Below are positions 1 to 10,839 of a stretch of DNA of 64,000 nucleotides, in pieces. How positions within the stretch are numbered: position 1 is the stretch's first letter; every line of letters starts with the position of its first letter. The position numbers were made by a program, and so were the translations under genes. The notes under the pieces are model-generated. The model made no database searches and had not been told where the DNA came from. It saw nothing but the letters and a program-made list of their open reading frames with translations. The DNA is from Phytopythium helicoides (Eukaryota; Oomycota; Peronosporomycetes; Pythiales; Pythiaceae). The stretch lies in assembly GCA_024867545.1 (NCBI GenBank), contig JANFNE010000031.1:124001-188000 (forward strand). The letters are read 5' to 3'.

Positions 1-2600
1 TTCAGAGACACAAGTGTCGAAAAATTGGCAATCGTACCAGTATCCCATATTGCCGAGCGCGAGTCGTTTGCTGATCTCCTAGCAACAGCAATCACATCGT
101 CTGATGATGGACAGGAAAACGTCGAAAAGCTTGCGATCACTGTTGGGCTCGTGGCTGACAAAGATGAAGCGCACACTCTTTCGGCCGCCAACGAACTCAT
201 CGATACTTTCCTTGACGAGTATTCGGCTTCCCCACTGAACGCAATTGATTTCGATGCCGTGTGGAGTGAGACGCGAGTGTTCCAACGGAGGATGACATCT
301 GGAGCAGCATTCTTGGTAGCAAAGAGAGCTCTGTTTACGGTGCAAGCGATGCTCACCTGTTCCCAGCTGCTTCCGATTCGCAAGCTTGAGTTGCAGTTCT
401 TGGACCTAGCTGACTATCTGCAGCGAAACTACGATTTGTGTCGCCTCGAGGCTGCCCACGACATCCGTGTCGACCTGGAGACCTGCCATCAAGCGCGTTG
501 ATGCTGTTCGTTCGCTTCAGCGAAGTGGAGACGTGCTCGATCCGACAATATTCCGTGGGTTTTCGCCAATGGCTGTACCACTTGCGGCACCTGCAAAGAT
601 TGTCAAAGTATCCAAGCCAGCTCTGGGCAAGACATCGCCGGCTGAAGTTATCGCGCGGATTGAACTTGAGCTATCGTCCAGCTACAACTTTGATAAGTTC
701 GACTCGTATCAGACACGGGAGGTTGTCTATCTGGTGACGGTGCGTGCGACTCGAGATGAAGCGGCGGAGCTCATGGGTTTTGAGAACGACAACGCTGGGG
801 ATGACGGGATTCTTCCCCGAGGAGTTTGGTGTAATTCATGTTCGCGCTGGCGAGATTGTCGAAGTTACCGACAGTGCCGGGACTGTGGTGAATTGTGATG
901 GCGGAAGTTCATCATTAGACAGTGAAGGCGCTAGTCGCCAGCCGCATGGACGCACCCGTGTCTTCAAGATTGCGCTCGACGGAAATCAGTATAAGAAGGA
1001 TCTCGAGAGCGGCAATTTGGAAGCTTATGAGCACGCCAACCTACTTATCCGACGGGAACCTAGCGCGAACAATTTCAAAGCCGTGCTGGACACAGTTATG
1101 CGCGCGTGGCAGCAAAGTCATCACGTCAACAAGCGGCCTTGGTCAACAGCAGGCTGATGAGGAAGAGCGCGGTGAGGTGAATGGCATCATGCCGTCCTGG
1201 CTACAGGACCTCGTGCTCGGCTACGGAGACCCTTCGGCTGCGCAATACACGAGTATCTACAAGACCCGAGGATACCCTCAAACGATAGATGTTTCCCTGT
1301 TCGAAGCGATTGCTGATGGAAAACATGCGAAAACTATCGTCGAAACGATATCGATGGCTGCAAGCTTGTTGATGCAGACGATATCCAGACTGAACTGTCT
1401 GAAAAGGACGCTGCCGCTCCATTCGTATTCTCCGAGAACATTTTCGACAACTCGAAAATCATCAAGGCTCACCGCCGCGATGGCTCCGCTTCCGAGGATG
1501 AACAGCAGTCACCTTTGCTGACTGGCGCTCAAGTAGCGGCTAGTCTGTTCAGGAATGTGTGACGGCCTTACATTGGTTGTCGGATCACCAGGATCCGGAA
1601 AGACAAATGTGGCAGTGCAACTTGCTCTGAATTTGCATCGAACTGTTCCTGCTGGCGAGAAGATTGTGGTGGTAGCAAACTCGAACATAGCACTTGATGA
1701 CTTCTTCCGCAAGGTCCGATCCCGCCAGATTGTCTCCGAGGCAGAAATCGTGCGTCTGGATCACAATGAATTCAAGAAGCACGAGGAAACAGACGGAGAC
1801 TTCAGCACCACTGGTCGCGTCGCTTTCCTTCTGCAGCGTCGACTGGAACTTTTGAGTGAAGTCAAGGTGATGGCATCTTGGGTCGAGCAACGCTCATTGT
1901 CAAATGGTGCTCAGGCTCAAGCTGGGCTCGGTGACTCGGCATCCTACTCTTGCGAGAATGCTTTGTATTTCTACCGTGTCCACATGAAGCGCTCGTAGAC
2001 CAGACTCTCGCCCTTCGCGATTCACTTCCGTCAGATGTGGCACTGCTCGACTATTACACAAAGCGTCATAGCAATGGAGTCACCTCGGTGGAGACGCCAA
2101 GTCTAGCTGAGCTGCAGCACTTTGCGCGCGTGATTGACTCCTACTTTCTTGAGCTGCAACGGCTGCAAGCGTTTGAACTTCTGCAAACCGGTCGGCAGCG
2201 CTCCGATATGTATCTGATGCATCACGCTCGCATCATATTCATGACGTGCTCGCATGCGGCTGTGAACTTCCGTCGGCTTTCGGACTTGGGACTCACAATC
2301 GGCAGCATCATCATGGATGAAGCCTCAAAGGCAGGCGAGATCGACACGCTCATTCCCGTCATGCTTGCGTCTTCGCGCTCTAGCAAGGCGACCGCGCTCT
2401 CTGGAATTTCCGGCGCAAGCTCGACGCTGTTTTCGGGCAATCTCAAGCGCCTTGTACTCCTTGGCGATCTGCAGCAGAGCCCATCGACGGTCAAGGCGCA
2501 GGCGCTCAAAACCTACTCTCATTTGGACCAGAGCCTGTTCTCGCGCCTGCTTCGCCTCGGCGTGCCGCACATCTCTCTGAACGACCAGGGGCAACGCTGA
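1..2600 (+). pseudogene. Decayed Aquarius-type (AQR/EMB-4) RNA helicase fragment
   Basis: Pieces resembling the intron-binding spliceosomal helicase Aquarius follow each other in the right order but in changing frames: 25-501 (frame 1), about 480-800 (frame 2), about 800-1140 (frame 3), about 1190-1350 (frame 1), 1353-1561 (frame 3), 1555-1998 (frame 1) and 1950-2600 (frame 3). A Walker A motif (GSPGSGKT, 1582-1605) and a Walker B-like motif (DEAS, 2316-2327) are still readable, as are the NNFKAVLDT and LGYGDPS blocks. At least five frame changes and the loss of the C-terminal helicase lobe after about 2600 argue for a relic rather than introns, since consecutive pieces nearly touch. The 5' part lies outside the window. 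The family assignment is from memory of conserved blocks, not a search. Confidence 0.7.
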
Positions 2601-3775
2601 TGGGCAGAGGCTGACTGACTAGTTTCTCGCCCAGAGTCAAGCAGGTCAAGTTCGAGTAGAGACGAAGAATATCCAGTACCCAAAGGACCGACAGCTTCGT
2701 TCATAAGGAAATTAACTGGTTGTGGACTGACTGGATATCATTTCATGATGGACACCGCTTTGATCAGCGCCAGCGCGCACTTACCTGACTTGCTCTGCTC
2801 TCTTCTGAGGTCCCACAGCTTCTGATTGACGCCAGCGAGATGGGGCCGCGTTGACCACCCGACACCCAATTGCCACAGCGCCGACCAGGACCTCGAGCGT
2901 CTTTGTGCAGTCGCTTTGACTCGCGCACGGACAGCAAGCCGAGGTCCCACGCTAGTCGGACCGGTATCCAGTGTCACTCCTCTCGCACTCTCTGCGTAAT
3001 GCGTCACTAGTGTACCTACCACAAAACCATTGCACTGCACCTCGAATGGCAAGCTGATCAGGATGCGCATCATTATCGTGTCGTCGAACGTGTGGCCTGG
3101 AGCCGCCGACGGTTCTTCCGCCGTGCCCATGGCACTTCACAACGCCACAAAACCAGTGGCGGCGGCACATTCTGACCAGCTTCTTTCTTCCATCGCTCCG
3201 GCCGCAAAAGTCGCCGGTTCACTCGCTGCGACGTGTGAAATCTAGAAGTTAGTATACTTCGTAGCTGGTCGTGAAAAGTGTACCCATCGAGCCGGTAGAT
3301 ATTCCGCGCGACTCGTTTCAAGTCCATCATCGCCGGCGACGCGTCCTTCAGACCTTAGAGATTCTAGATGCTGCTGCAACTGGGTCTACCTACTAGTGGC
3401 ACCGCTACGTATATGTCAATGGCACCTCTTGCTCTCTACTGGCTCGCAGTCTGGGTTGACTGGGTGTGTATTGCACCCGCCTGTCGTCGCCTACGTAGGC
3501 TGAGCTTGCCATGGAGAGACCGAGCCAGTGGCTCCAAGCTCTGAATGTCCGCGGCTAGCTCCGCTCCAACGCTCCAACGCCACTCTGGATTCGATTTGCC
3601 TCCGACTCGCTCGGCTCGAGCGAGTCCGTCAGTTCCCCGCCGGTCGCGAGGGTCTCGCGGCCGTTTGTTTGACGTTGCGACCGCTCGCCGCTCGCCAACT
3701 CACCGTTGCGCGCGTCCAGCAGCACTCGAGCAGCTTGTTTGAGAGCTCCACCAGTCTTTTGGTCAGCCAGGCGCC
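2601..3775. other. Intergenic, no supported gene
   Basis: Only short overlapping open frames occur here, on both strands, and none resembles a known family. The left part may hold unrecognisable remains of the helicase. The right part is the 5' flank of the first glucan-synthesis gene. Confidence 0.5.
3580..3600 (+). promoter_or_regulatory. Possible Inr-like core promoter element
   Basis: CCACTCTGGATTCGATTTGC resembles the oomycete initiator (C-A-Y-T-Y-Y followed by an A/T-T-T block). It lies about 180 bp upstream of the ATG at 3776. Match by eye only. Confidence 0.3.
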
Positions 3776-6156
3776 ATGACCAAGTGTGTTCGATCTGGAG
3801 CAGTTGGTGATTCCAGCTCAGTTCGACGGCGAACCACCGCCGCAGCCTCAACAGTATGGGCTGCCGTGCTTGTGCTTGCCCTGCTGGCATCTGTTGCGGA
3901 TGCTCGCAGCAAGGAGTACGCGACCAAGTCAGGCATTCGGCAGTGGGTCGATCCGGCCACGCCGTTGAGCAAGCACAAGTACATAACGTCGCGCGGTCGC
4001 GAGTGGGAACTCGTCATGAGCGACGAATTCAACACGCCGAATCGCAGCTTTCGACCCGGTGATGACCACATTTGGACATCGATTGAGAAGCCCGACGGTG
4101 TCAACGATGCCCTCGAGCTGTACTCGCATAACATGACATCGACCGAGTGCGATAAGGCCTCGGGCGACTGCTACTTCTACATCAAGATCATCGATGAAGT
4201 GACCTCGGTGCGCATCTTCAACCAGTTCAAGCATCCGCCCGTGTTCGAGAACGCCGACTTCACTATCGCGCGGCCATGGTGCAGTCCTGGAACAAATTCT
4301 GCTTCCAAGGTGGAATGATGGAGGTTCGGGCGTGGCTTCCAGGCGCTACGCAGAACTCGTCTGGGAACCCTGACCTGCTTACAGGAAAGAATGGCCGCGT
4401 GTGGAACCGACAGTACTACCCGACATGGCCAGGCATGTGGCTACTCGGAAACCTCGGCCGCGCCATCTTCTCGGCCTCAACGTCGCGCATGTGGCCATTT
4501 TCCTACAATCGATGTGAGCCCGACGTCCTCCCACCTCACAACCAGCGCATCAGCGCGTGCGATGACAACCCTGGCTATGGCTTAAACCCGAACCAGGGTC
4601 GAGGAGCTCCAGAGATTGATCTCGTCGAAGGCGGAGGAGTGCTGATTTCGTCGTCCATCCAGTTAGGACCTGGCATGCCAAGCGAGTTCCGCTTATTCCC
4701 CATAGGAGACGCTGACAATGACAAGATGTGTGTGTACGGCGGCACATGCAACACGACGGGTGCCAACTTTCTCGAGGTCCCGACCGCGTTCTACGAAGAG
4801 AAGCGTGGTCATCGTTCATGGTACAAAGGTCTGCGGTACGGTGCCAACAACTTTTGCGTGGTTGATCCGACGGAGCAGCAGAACCACTCGGCTATTGTGA
4901 CCGCTGTCAAGCAAGGCACAACAAACAACACGTGCACTGCCAAGAACTGCCCAATGTCACAAGACATGAACAGCGACTTAGGGCTCATCGACGGCAAGGG
5001 TAAGTGGCACTGGGGCGTCAACGAGAACGGCACATGCCACGCTCGCATTAACGCCTACATGGGCGTGTTCCTTTGCGATCCGGACACAATGGACCAGCGC
5101 TGCGAATTCCCACACAACACGACCATCGTTCCGTCCAACACGATGGACCCGTTCACGTACCAGGCCGATGCCATCTCGGCGAACTGGCAGGTGCACGTCG
5201 GAGCGTACATGGAGTTTCACACTTATCGCATCGAGTGGGTCACGGGCGAAGCAGGGTACATTCGGTGGATGCTCGAAGACCAGATCCTATTCGAGGTCAC
5301 GAGCGAAACCATCACTGACGTGACGCAGAACAACAACAACACGAACCCAGTCAAGATCATGCTTGAGGAGCCCATGTACGCCATCTTCAATGTTGCGCTG
5401 TCCAAGAAGTGGGCCGTGTCGCCGCCCAACCCAGGCAAGCCCTGTCGAGGAGACGGTACGGACGAAGAGACCAACCGCATCTGTGACTCGTTCCCGCTGT
5501 ACATGAAGATCGACTACATCCGGATCTACCAGGATTTTGGTGAGGACCAGCCCGAGGACAGCTACATGCAAGTCGGTTGCGACCCGGAGAGCCACCCGAC
5601 CAAAGAGTGGATCGAAGGCCACATCGATGAGTACGTGGACGCGGATAATCCGTGGATCGAGGTCACGGGTAAGGCGTTTTGCAAGACACACGACGATTGC
5701 ACCGTAGCGAGGGTCAACTCGGCCAACCTCATCACGGGAAAGTGTGTCAGCGGTCGCTGTCATTGCACACAGGCTTCATGGGGAGGACCTCGGTGCACTA
5801 TTGCGATGGGAGAGGAAGCCTACACCGACAGCCTGGCACAGCGCGTGTACGGGCCCCCGATGGAACTGTCGATCGCCATGGCAAGCTTTACGGTGCTAGC
5901 AACGGCAGCCACAATCATCATGACTGTGCGCGCGTTGCAACATCCTGGTAAGCCGATCTGGTCTAGTGGCAGCCCGAATGAGACGAAGCGTACGACCATC
6001 GTCGTACGAAGGGATCTGGCTATTCGAGAAGATAGCCTCAAGATCATCAACGGTGATCGAGTGTCCATGGCGACAACGATCGCCCCAACCCCCATGCGGC
6101 CATCGCTGGACGTGGATGAGCTGCCGAAGTCCAACTACAGCCAGAATTTTGTCTGA
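3776..6156 (+). CDS. KRE6/SKN1-like beta-glucan synthesis protein, one frameshift
   Basis: Secreted or membrane-bound GH16-type protein of the KRE6/SKN1 family, which in fungi is needed for beta-1,6-glucan assembly; oomycete walls are beta-glucan rich. The N-terminus has a basic stretch and then a hydrophobic signal sequence ending near ASVADA. The GH16 catalytic motif EIDLVE lies at 4612-4629. Near the C-terminus come an EGF-like Cys cluster (about 5680-5810), a membrane span (about 5870-5930) and a tail ending SQNFV, as in the neighbour at 6796. The reading frame is split into 3776-4318 and 4276-6156. Against the tandem paralogue, a T is missing from a short T-run at about 4259-4261 and everything else is intact. 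This is either a sequencing error or a very recent lesion. Corrected length would be about 793 residues. Confidence 0.85.
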
Positions 6157-6795
6157 ATGGGGTCCTAGTCAAGCAAAAAGAGCGTATCCAGAAAGTAGAG
6201 CACATATTGGTAATGCACATCGCTAATGTAGATCACGACGATGTCGCTGGAATGCATCGGAGACTGGTAACGCTATCCCTCGCCCTCCTCAACGACTCGA
6301 GATTATCTCAACGGTTTTCGTGGCCGTTGAACAGTACTCGCATTGATCGATCTGTCTCAAGAGGGCTGTCCATTGCCAATCGATGAGCTGATTTGTATCC
6401 GGCAGACTCACTCGAACGTCAAGCTCAGCTTGGTGCTGACTCCTGGCTGTTCGAACAGAGGTACACTGCAAGAGTTCAGAGCGAGGCTCATTTCTCGCGT
6501 TCTACCCATAGGTTCTGCCCATTACACCTCGGCCACACCACACCGATCTCTATGCAGCATTCGTTCGGACGGCGGAAGTAGCCAGAAGCCACTGAAGGGC
6601 AGCGTGCGCCATCGAGGCTGTCGTTTTGCCAAATTGCACTGTGCTTCTCGGCGTCTGTCCGTTGGATCGAAGGTTTACCAGAAAGTCTTGGTGTGCTTAC
6701 AGCCGAGGGACACCTAGTACGGTGTGCATTCTCAAAGCTACGGCCTCGACCGTACCAATCCCAGCTCTGCTTTTGTAGCGGAATCGCGGGCTGGG
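6157..6795. other. Intergenic between the two KRE6/SKN1-like genes
   Basis: Contains only short unsupported open frames. It holds the 3' flank of the upstream copy and the promoter of the downstream copy, including the Inr-like site at 6486. Confidence 0.5.
6486..6502 (+). promoter_or_regulatory. Possible Inr-like element (GCTCATTTCTCGCGTTC)
   Basis: Begins with the GCTCATTY core typical of oomycete initiators. It is about 310 bp upstream of the ATG at 6796, which is long for a 5' leader, so its use is uncertain. Confidence 0.35.
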
Positions 6796-9090
6796 ATGTC
6801 GATCAAACGCCGAAGTCGAGTTGCGTCGACCACAGTTGCATGGCAGCTGCTTTTGCTAGGTGTTCTGGCTGTGGCCGTGCAAGCTCGCAGCACAGACTAC
6901 CCGACCAAGTCTGGGATCAAGCTCTGGGTGGACCCAGAGACACCCAAGGACAAGTATCACTACACGACATCTCGCGGGCGGAAGTGGGAGCTCGTCATGA
7001 GCGACGAGTTCACAACGCCCAACCGCAGCTTTCGACCAGGTGATGACCACATATGGACATCGATCGAGAAACCTGACGGTGTCAACGGTGCTCTGCAAGT
7101 CTACTCGCACAACATGACATCGACCAAATGTGACAAGGACACAGACGTGTGCTACATGTATATTGAGACTCGGGACGATCAGACCAACCTGTCGATCTAC
7201 AACCAGTTCAAGCACCCACCAGGGTTCCAGGATGTCACTTTTCACTATCGCGCAGCAATGATCCAGTCATGGAACAAGTTCTGCTTCCAAGGGGGACTCT
7301 TTGAGGTGCGAGCACAACTTCCTGGCGCTACAAGTAAGGAATCTGGAAACCCAGACATCGCCAATGGAAAGTCTGCGCGTGTTCAGGCACTCAACTACTA
7401 CCCAACTTGGCCGGGACTTTGGCTGCTTGGGAACCTCGGACGCGCCATCTTTTCTGCGTCGACGTCGCGCATGTGGCCGTTTTCCTACGATCGATGTGAA
7501 CCCGATGTGCTTGATCCTAGCAATCAGCGAATTAGCGCGTGCGATGACAACCCCGGTTACGGTTTGAATCCCAACCAAGGCCGAGGAGCACCAGAGATTG
7601 ACCTCTTGGAAGGTGGAGGAGTGCTCATTTCGTCATCACTCCAACTTGGGCCGGGCATGTTGACCGAGTTTCGATTATTTGCACCGGAAGATGACCTCGA
7701 CGAAACCCCTATGTGCGTATACGGCTACAACTGCAACACGCCTGGTGCCAACTATATGGACGTACCGACCGCCTACTACAAGAAGGAGCGAGGCCATCGA
7801 TCGTGGTATCAAGGGCTGCGATACACTGCCAACAATTTTTGCGATCCAGACCCGACGCTCGTTCAGAGCTACGACGTTATCTCTGAGTCAGTGTCCGCAG
7901 GAATTGAGGAGAATACTTGCTCCGTGACGACTTGTCCAGCTTCAAACGATGTCAACTGCGATTTGAAGCCAATCGACGGCAATGGACCAGGGCACTGGGG
8001 CATCAACTCGAATGGAACATGCCACGCAAGAATCAACTCGTACATGGGCGTCTTCTTGTGTGACCCTGACAGCATGGACAAGCGCTGCGAGTTTCCTCGG
8101 AATGCGACAGATCCACCAGCCAACGCGATGGACCCGTTCACGTACCAAATGGATGCCATCTCGGCCAACTGGCCCATTCACTTGGCTGCGTACACCGACT
8201 TCCTGACCTACTCAATCGAATGGGTAACTGGTGAAGCAGGGTACACTCGTTGGATGGTGGAAGGACAAGTGATCTTCGAAGTTACAAGCTCTTCAATCAT
8301 CAACGTGACCCAGAACGCCAATAAAACCAATCCAGTCAAGATCATGCTCGAAGAACCCATGTACGTGATCTTCAATGTTGCGCTGTCTCGGAAATGGGCA
8401 GTGGCGCCTCCAAACCCAGGGAAAGCTTGCCGCGGAGACGGCACAGACGATGAGACGAATCGCATCTGCGACTCATTTCCCATGTTCATGAAGATGGACT
8501 ATGTGCGTGTCTACCAGGATATGGGGGATGATCTTCCCAAAGATAGCTATATGCAGGTAGGTTGTGATCCTGCGAGTCATCCAACAAAGGGATGGATCGA
8601 CGGACACTTGGACGAGTATACGGACTACGACAATCCGATGACTGAAGTCGCTGGTAAGGCGTTCTGCACAACTGACGACGACTGCACAGTCGACCCAACA
8701 ACCGCAACCAAGTTGACGACAGGGAAGTGCGTCAAAAACCGATGCGAGTGCTTGCATCCGATTTCTTGGGGAGGGCCACGGTGCACTACAGCTCTGGCAG
8801 AGTCAGAAGGCTCCACCAGCATCTCTAAACGAGTCTACGGTCCCCCGATGGAGCTTTCAATCGGCTTTGCGATCGTGATCGTATCCATGAGCGTTTTATC
8901 TGTGTGGTGGTCGATGCATCGACTCGAAAAGGAGGTCAAGCGGGCTCAGTACGAGAAGAACCGCGTCATGGCTATCCAAGCAGCCAATGCAAACATCAAC
9001 GGACGCTTTTCGGTGCTGATGCTGGACGAAGCCGGGCGTGTATCTAAGGAAGGAGGTCCGAAAGACAACTACAGCCAGAACTTTGTGTGA
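6796..9090 (+). CDS. KRE6/SKN1-like beta-glucan synthesis protein, intact copy
   Basis: Intact 764-residue tandem paralogue of the gene at 3776. The first ATG that gives a sensible N-terminus is 6796: a short basic segment, then a hydrophobic signal sequence ending at AVAVQA. The frame is open further upstream but only from a GTG. The GH16 acid motif EIDLLE is at residues 267-272. An EGF-like Cys cluster spans about 624-665, a single C-terminal membrane span about 686-708, and the tail ends NYSQNFV. The layout predicts a type I protein with the glucan-active domain outside the cytosol, unlike the type II topology of yeast Kre6. Likely role: remodelling or cross-linking of wall beta-glucan. 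The family is recognised from the catalytic motif and conserved blocks such as MSDEF and FCFQGG. Confidence 0.9.
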   Translation: MSIKRRSRVASTTVAWQLLLLGVLAVAVQARSTDYPTKSGIKLWVDPETPKDKYHYTTSRGRKWELVMSDEFTTPNRSFRPGDDHIWTSIEKPDGVNGALQVYSHNMTSTKCDKDTDVCYMYIETRDDQTNLSIYNQFKHPPGFQDVTFHYRAAMIQSWNKFCFQGGLFEVRAQLPGATSKESGNPDIANGKSARVQALNYYPTWPGLWLLGNLGRAIFSASTSRMWPFSYDRCEPDVLDPSNQRISACDDNPGYGLNPNQGRGAPEIDLLEGGGVLISSSLQLGPGMLTEFRLFAPEDDLDETPMCVYGYNCNTPGANYMDVPTAYYKKERGHRSWYQGLRYTANNFCDPDPTLVQSYDVISESVSAGIEENTCSVTTCPASNDVNCDLKPIDGNGPGHWGINSNGTCHARINSYMGVFLCDPDSMDKRCEFPRNATDPPANAMDPFTYQMDAISANWPIHLAAYTDFLTYSIEWVTGEAGYTRWMVEGQVIFEVTSSSIINVTQNANKTNPVKIMLEEPMYVIFNVALSRKWAVAPPNPGKACRGDGTDDETNRICDSFPMFMKMDYVRVYQDMGDDLPKDSYMQVGCDPASHPTKGWIDGHLDEYTDYDNPMTEVAGKAFCTTDDDCTVDPTTATKLTTGKCVKNRCECLHPISWGGPRCTTALAESEGSTSISKRVYGPPMELSIGFAIVIVSMSVLSVWWSMHRLEKEVKRAQYEKNRVMAIQAANANINGRFSVLMLDEAGRVSKEGGPKDNYSQNFV

Positions 9091-9198
9091 GCCAGGATGC
9101 GTAGAGTAGCTCGTTTATTTAAACATGACTGCGGACATCACGCGTTAAGCCTTCGGTGAAGATCTTGATGCACTCTTCGTTTCTAGGCTGGGGGGATC

Positions 9199-10099
9199 TC
9201 AAGCAAGTGCGTACATTTTCACAGGAAACAGCTCCTTCGGGAACTTCTTCTGCTTCTTTTCGGCGATCAAAGTTAGCCCCGCTTGCTCAAACAGACTCTT
9301 GTAGTACACCTCGGATCTGGAGCAAACGATAAAGTGTTAACCCAGCATTGTGCTCCATGCTTGATCAAGAAAATCTAACGCACCTAGTGATGCTACTGTC
9401 CTGATAGTCAATGTCGTACGGGTCGCCGCTCAACAGCACATTCTCCTTGACTCCGATCCACCCGTTCGGCGTTAGTGAAGCCTTGCAGCGGCGCAGGAAG
9501 TGTACAAAGTCCGAATCGGTGAGGTGCGATGACACCCACTGAATCCACACGAGGTCGTAGCTGCCGGCAGGAGGGTGAAACTCCTGCAGCCCCATGCAGT
9601 AGAGGCTGCGCACCTTGGGCAGCAGCGGTGACTCAGCACCAATATATGCGCGGGCACCACGCAGCAGTCGCTCGCTTTGCTCGACCAGATCGACGTGCTC
9701 GAACATGGGCAGCAGCAGCATCTTGGACACGCGTCCGATGCCCGCGCCGCAGTCGACCGCTGCTCCAGCGCGCCACTGCGGCCGCATCTTGTGCACCGTC
9801 GCAATGAACGTGTTGGAGTCACGGACATCCGCAGGCGAGACGTGCGCAAAGCCTCCAAGCACGCCGTCGTCTGTCAGCGGACAGTTGGCCGCGTCCTCCC
9901 AGTAGTCGTTGGCGCTCGAGTACCACGTGAGCGTCGCCGTCTCCGCCTCCGAGACGGTCACATCGGCTAATTGGGACGCCACCTGCGTCGACACTGGTCT
10001 GCTTCTCATCTCCTTGGCCGCGTCCTTGAGCTCCGCTTGCCACATCTCGAATACGGAGCTTTGGACAGCGTCAGGGACTCTCCACCAGTCAACGATCAT
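9199..10099 (-). CDS. Alpha N-terminal protein methyltransferase (NTMT1/METTL11A-like), two exons
   Basis: SAM-dependent methyltransferase that modifies the alpha-amino group of proteins with an exposed N-terminal X-Pro-Lys motif. The SAM-binding motif DCGAGIGR, the LLLP block and the family signature IQWV...HLTD followed by FLRRCK and PNG are all visible. A 67-bp intron at 9317-9383 (GTGCGT...CCAG on the minus strand) separates exon 1 (9384-10099) from exon 2 (9199-9316). Exon 2 encodes the expected C-terminal strand and ends ...KMYALA. Without splicing the frame stops five codons after the donor. The ATG at 10099 opens a frame with about 70 residues before the catalytic domain. The 50-codon frame immediately upstream (10109-10261) may be the true N-terminus. 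The gene converges on the KRE6/SKN1-like gene with only about 108 bp between stops. Confidence 0.88.
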
Positions 10100-10108
10100 A
10101 TGAGCGAC

Positions 10109-10261
10109 TCACTCGTAGTCGGCGTGGTCATCGAGCTCCCGAGAGGCGTCGAGAGCCTGCTGCACCTTGTCGGCGATAACGCGCAGCTCCACCCAGTCCA
10201 CGCGGCGGTTGCGGGGCTTGCGCACGCCCGAGGGCGACGCCAGCACCTCCAGCGAGCTCAT
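10109..10261 (-). CDS. Small ORF, possible first exon of the methyltransferase gene
   Basis: Fifty-codon frame from an ATG at 10261 (MSSLEVLASPSG...), rich in charged helical residues and ending ...DDHADYE just before a GTGAGT. Removing 33 nt (GTGAGT...GGTGGAG) would join it in frame to the methyltransferase at its VPDAVQ segment. A TTGAC branch-like sequence lies inside. Thirty-three nt is very short for a spliceosomal intron, so this may instead be an unrelated upstream ORF. Confidence 0.35.
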   Translation of the reverse strand: MSSLEVLASPSGVRKPRNRRVDWVELRVIADKVQQALDASRELDDHADYE

Positions 10262-10316
10262 GGTCCGCTCCGTCACGAGCGACTCGTCAGTGAAGCCATC
10301 CACTCGGTCTCAGCTA

Positions 10317-10344
10317 ACCGGTAGTCTACCGGTTTTGTACCGGT
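10317..10344. promoter_or_regulatory. Three ACCGGT palindromes at exact 11-bp spacing
   Basis: The hexamer ACCGGT starts at 10317, 10328 and 10339. It lies 56 bp upstream of the ATG at 10261 in the divergent region between the methyltransferase and the CAP gene. Regular helical spacing suggests a site for a multimeric DNA-binding protein; no factor is known to me. Confidence 0.4.
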
Positions 10345-10365
10345 AGCTCTTGCCAGTCTGTCATG

Positions 10366-10383
10366 GACGTCACAATGTGACGT
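10366..10383. promoter_or_regulatory. CRE-like inverted repeat
   Basis: ACGTCAC-AAT-GTGACGT is a perfect 7-bp inverted repeat with a 3-nt spacer. Both arms contain the TGACG half-site favoured by bZIP proteins. Confidence 0.35.
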
Positions 10384-10787
10384 GGTCGTCTCAGCCGTTT
10401 CAGAGGACGTTGCAGGGCAGAGTTTAGCGCAATCGCGAGCGATTTGCTGCTGTACTGTGGACAGCCTTGCGAGGTTGCGACGGGAACGGCGCTCCAACAG
10501 CAGTTCACAGTGGCACCATGCACGAGCGAGCTGCTGGCTGGCAGACAGCTAGAGTCGCTGATCACGCGTTTTAATCGCCCATACGGTTTTCGCGAGCTGG
10601 GCTTGTGGGCATGTGGCCTGAGTCAGCCTCCTGGAGCTGTGGACGAGCGGGCGTTGACCACCTCCAGGCAGCAACAGGTTCCTTGACGCTGGGGCACAGC
10701 TGGTTCCCCAGCACGAATGGCACATGCGGTCGTACGGCGGCAAGGCAGCACTGAGGAGACTCTTGCTTTGCTGTCCGACTGCCACAC
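10384..10787. other. Intergenic, upstream of the CAP gene
   Basis: No supported gene. The frame of the CAP gene is open back to 10717, but only from an in-frame ATG that lies upstream of the likely initiator. Confidence 0.5.
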
Positions 10788-10803
10788 CCACTCTGCTATT
10801 TGC
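10788..10803 (+). promoter_or_regulatory. Inr-like core promoter of the CAP gene
   Basis: CCACTCTGCTATTTGC fits the oomycete initiator well. Transcription starting near the A at 10790 would give a leader of about 50 nt before the ATG at 10840 and would exclude the upstream ATG at 10717. Confidence 0.5.
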
Positions 10804-10839
10804 TTTGCCAGTCTGAATTCGCCCATCAAGATCCCGACC

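Noticed and set aside
2738..3330. Overlapping minus-strand frames in the left intergenic region
   Set aside because: No recognisable domain, non-ATG starts, overlapping each other; treated as noise.
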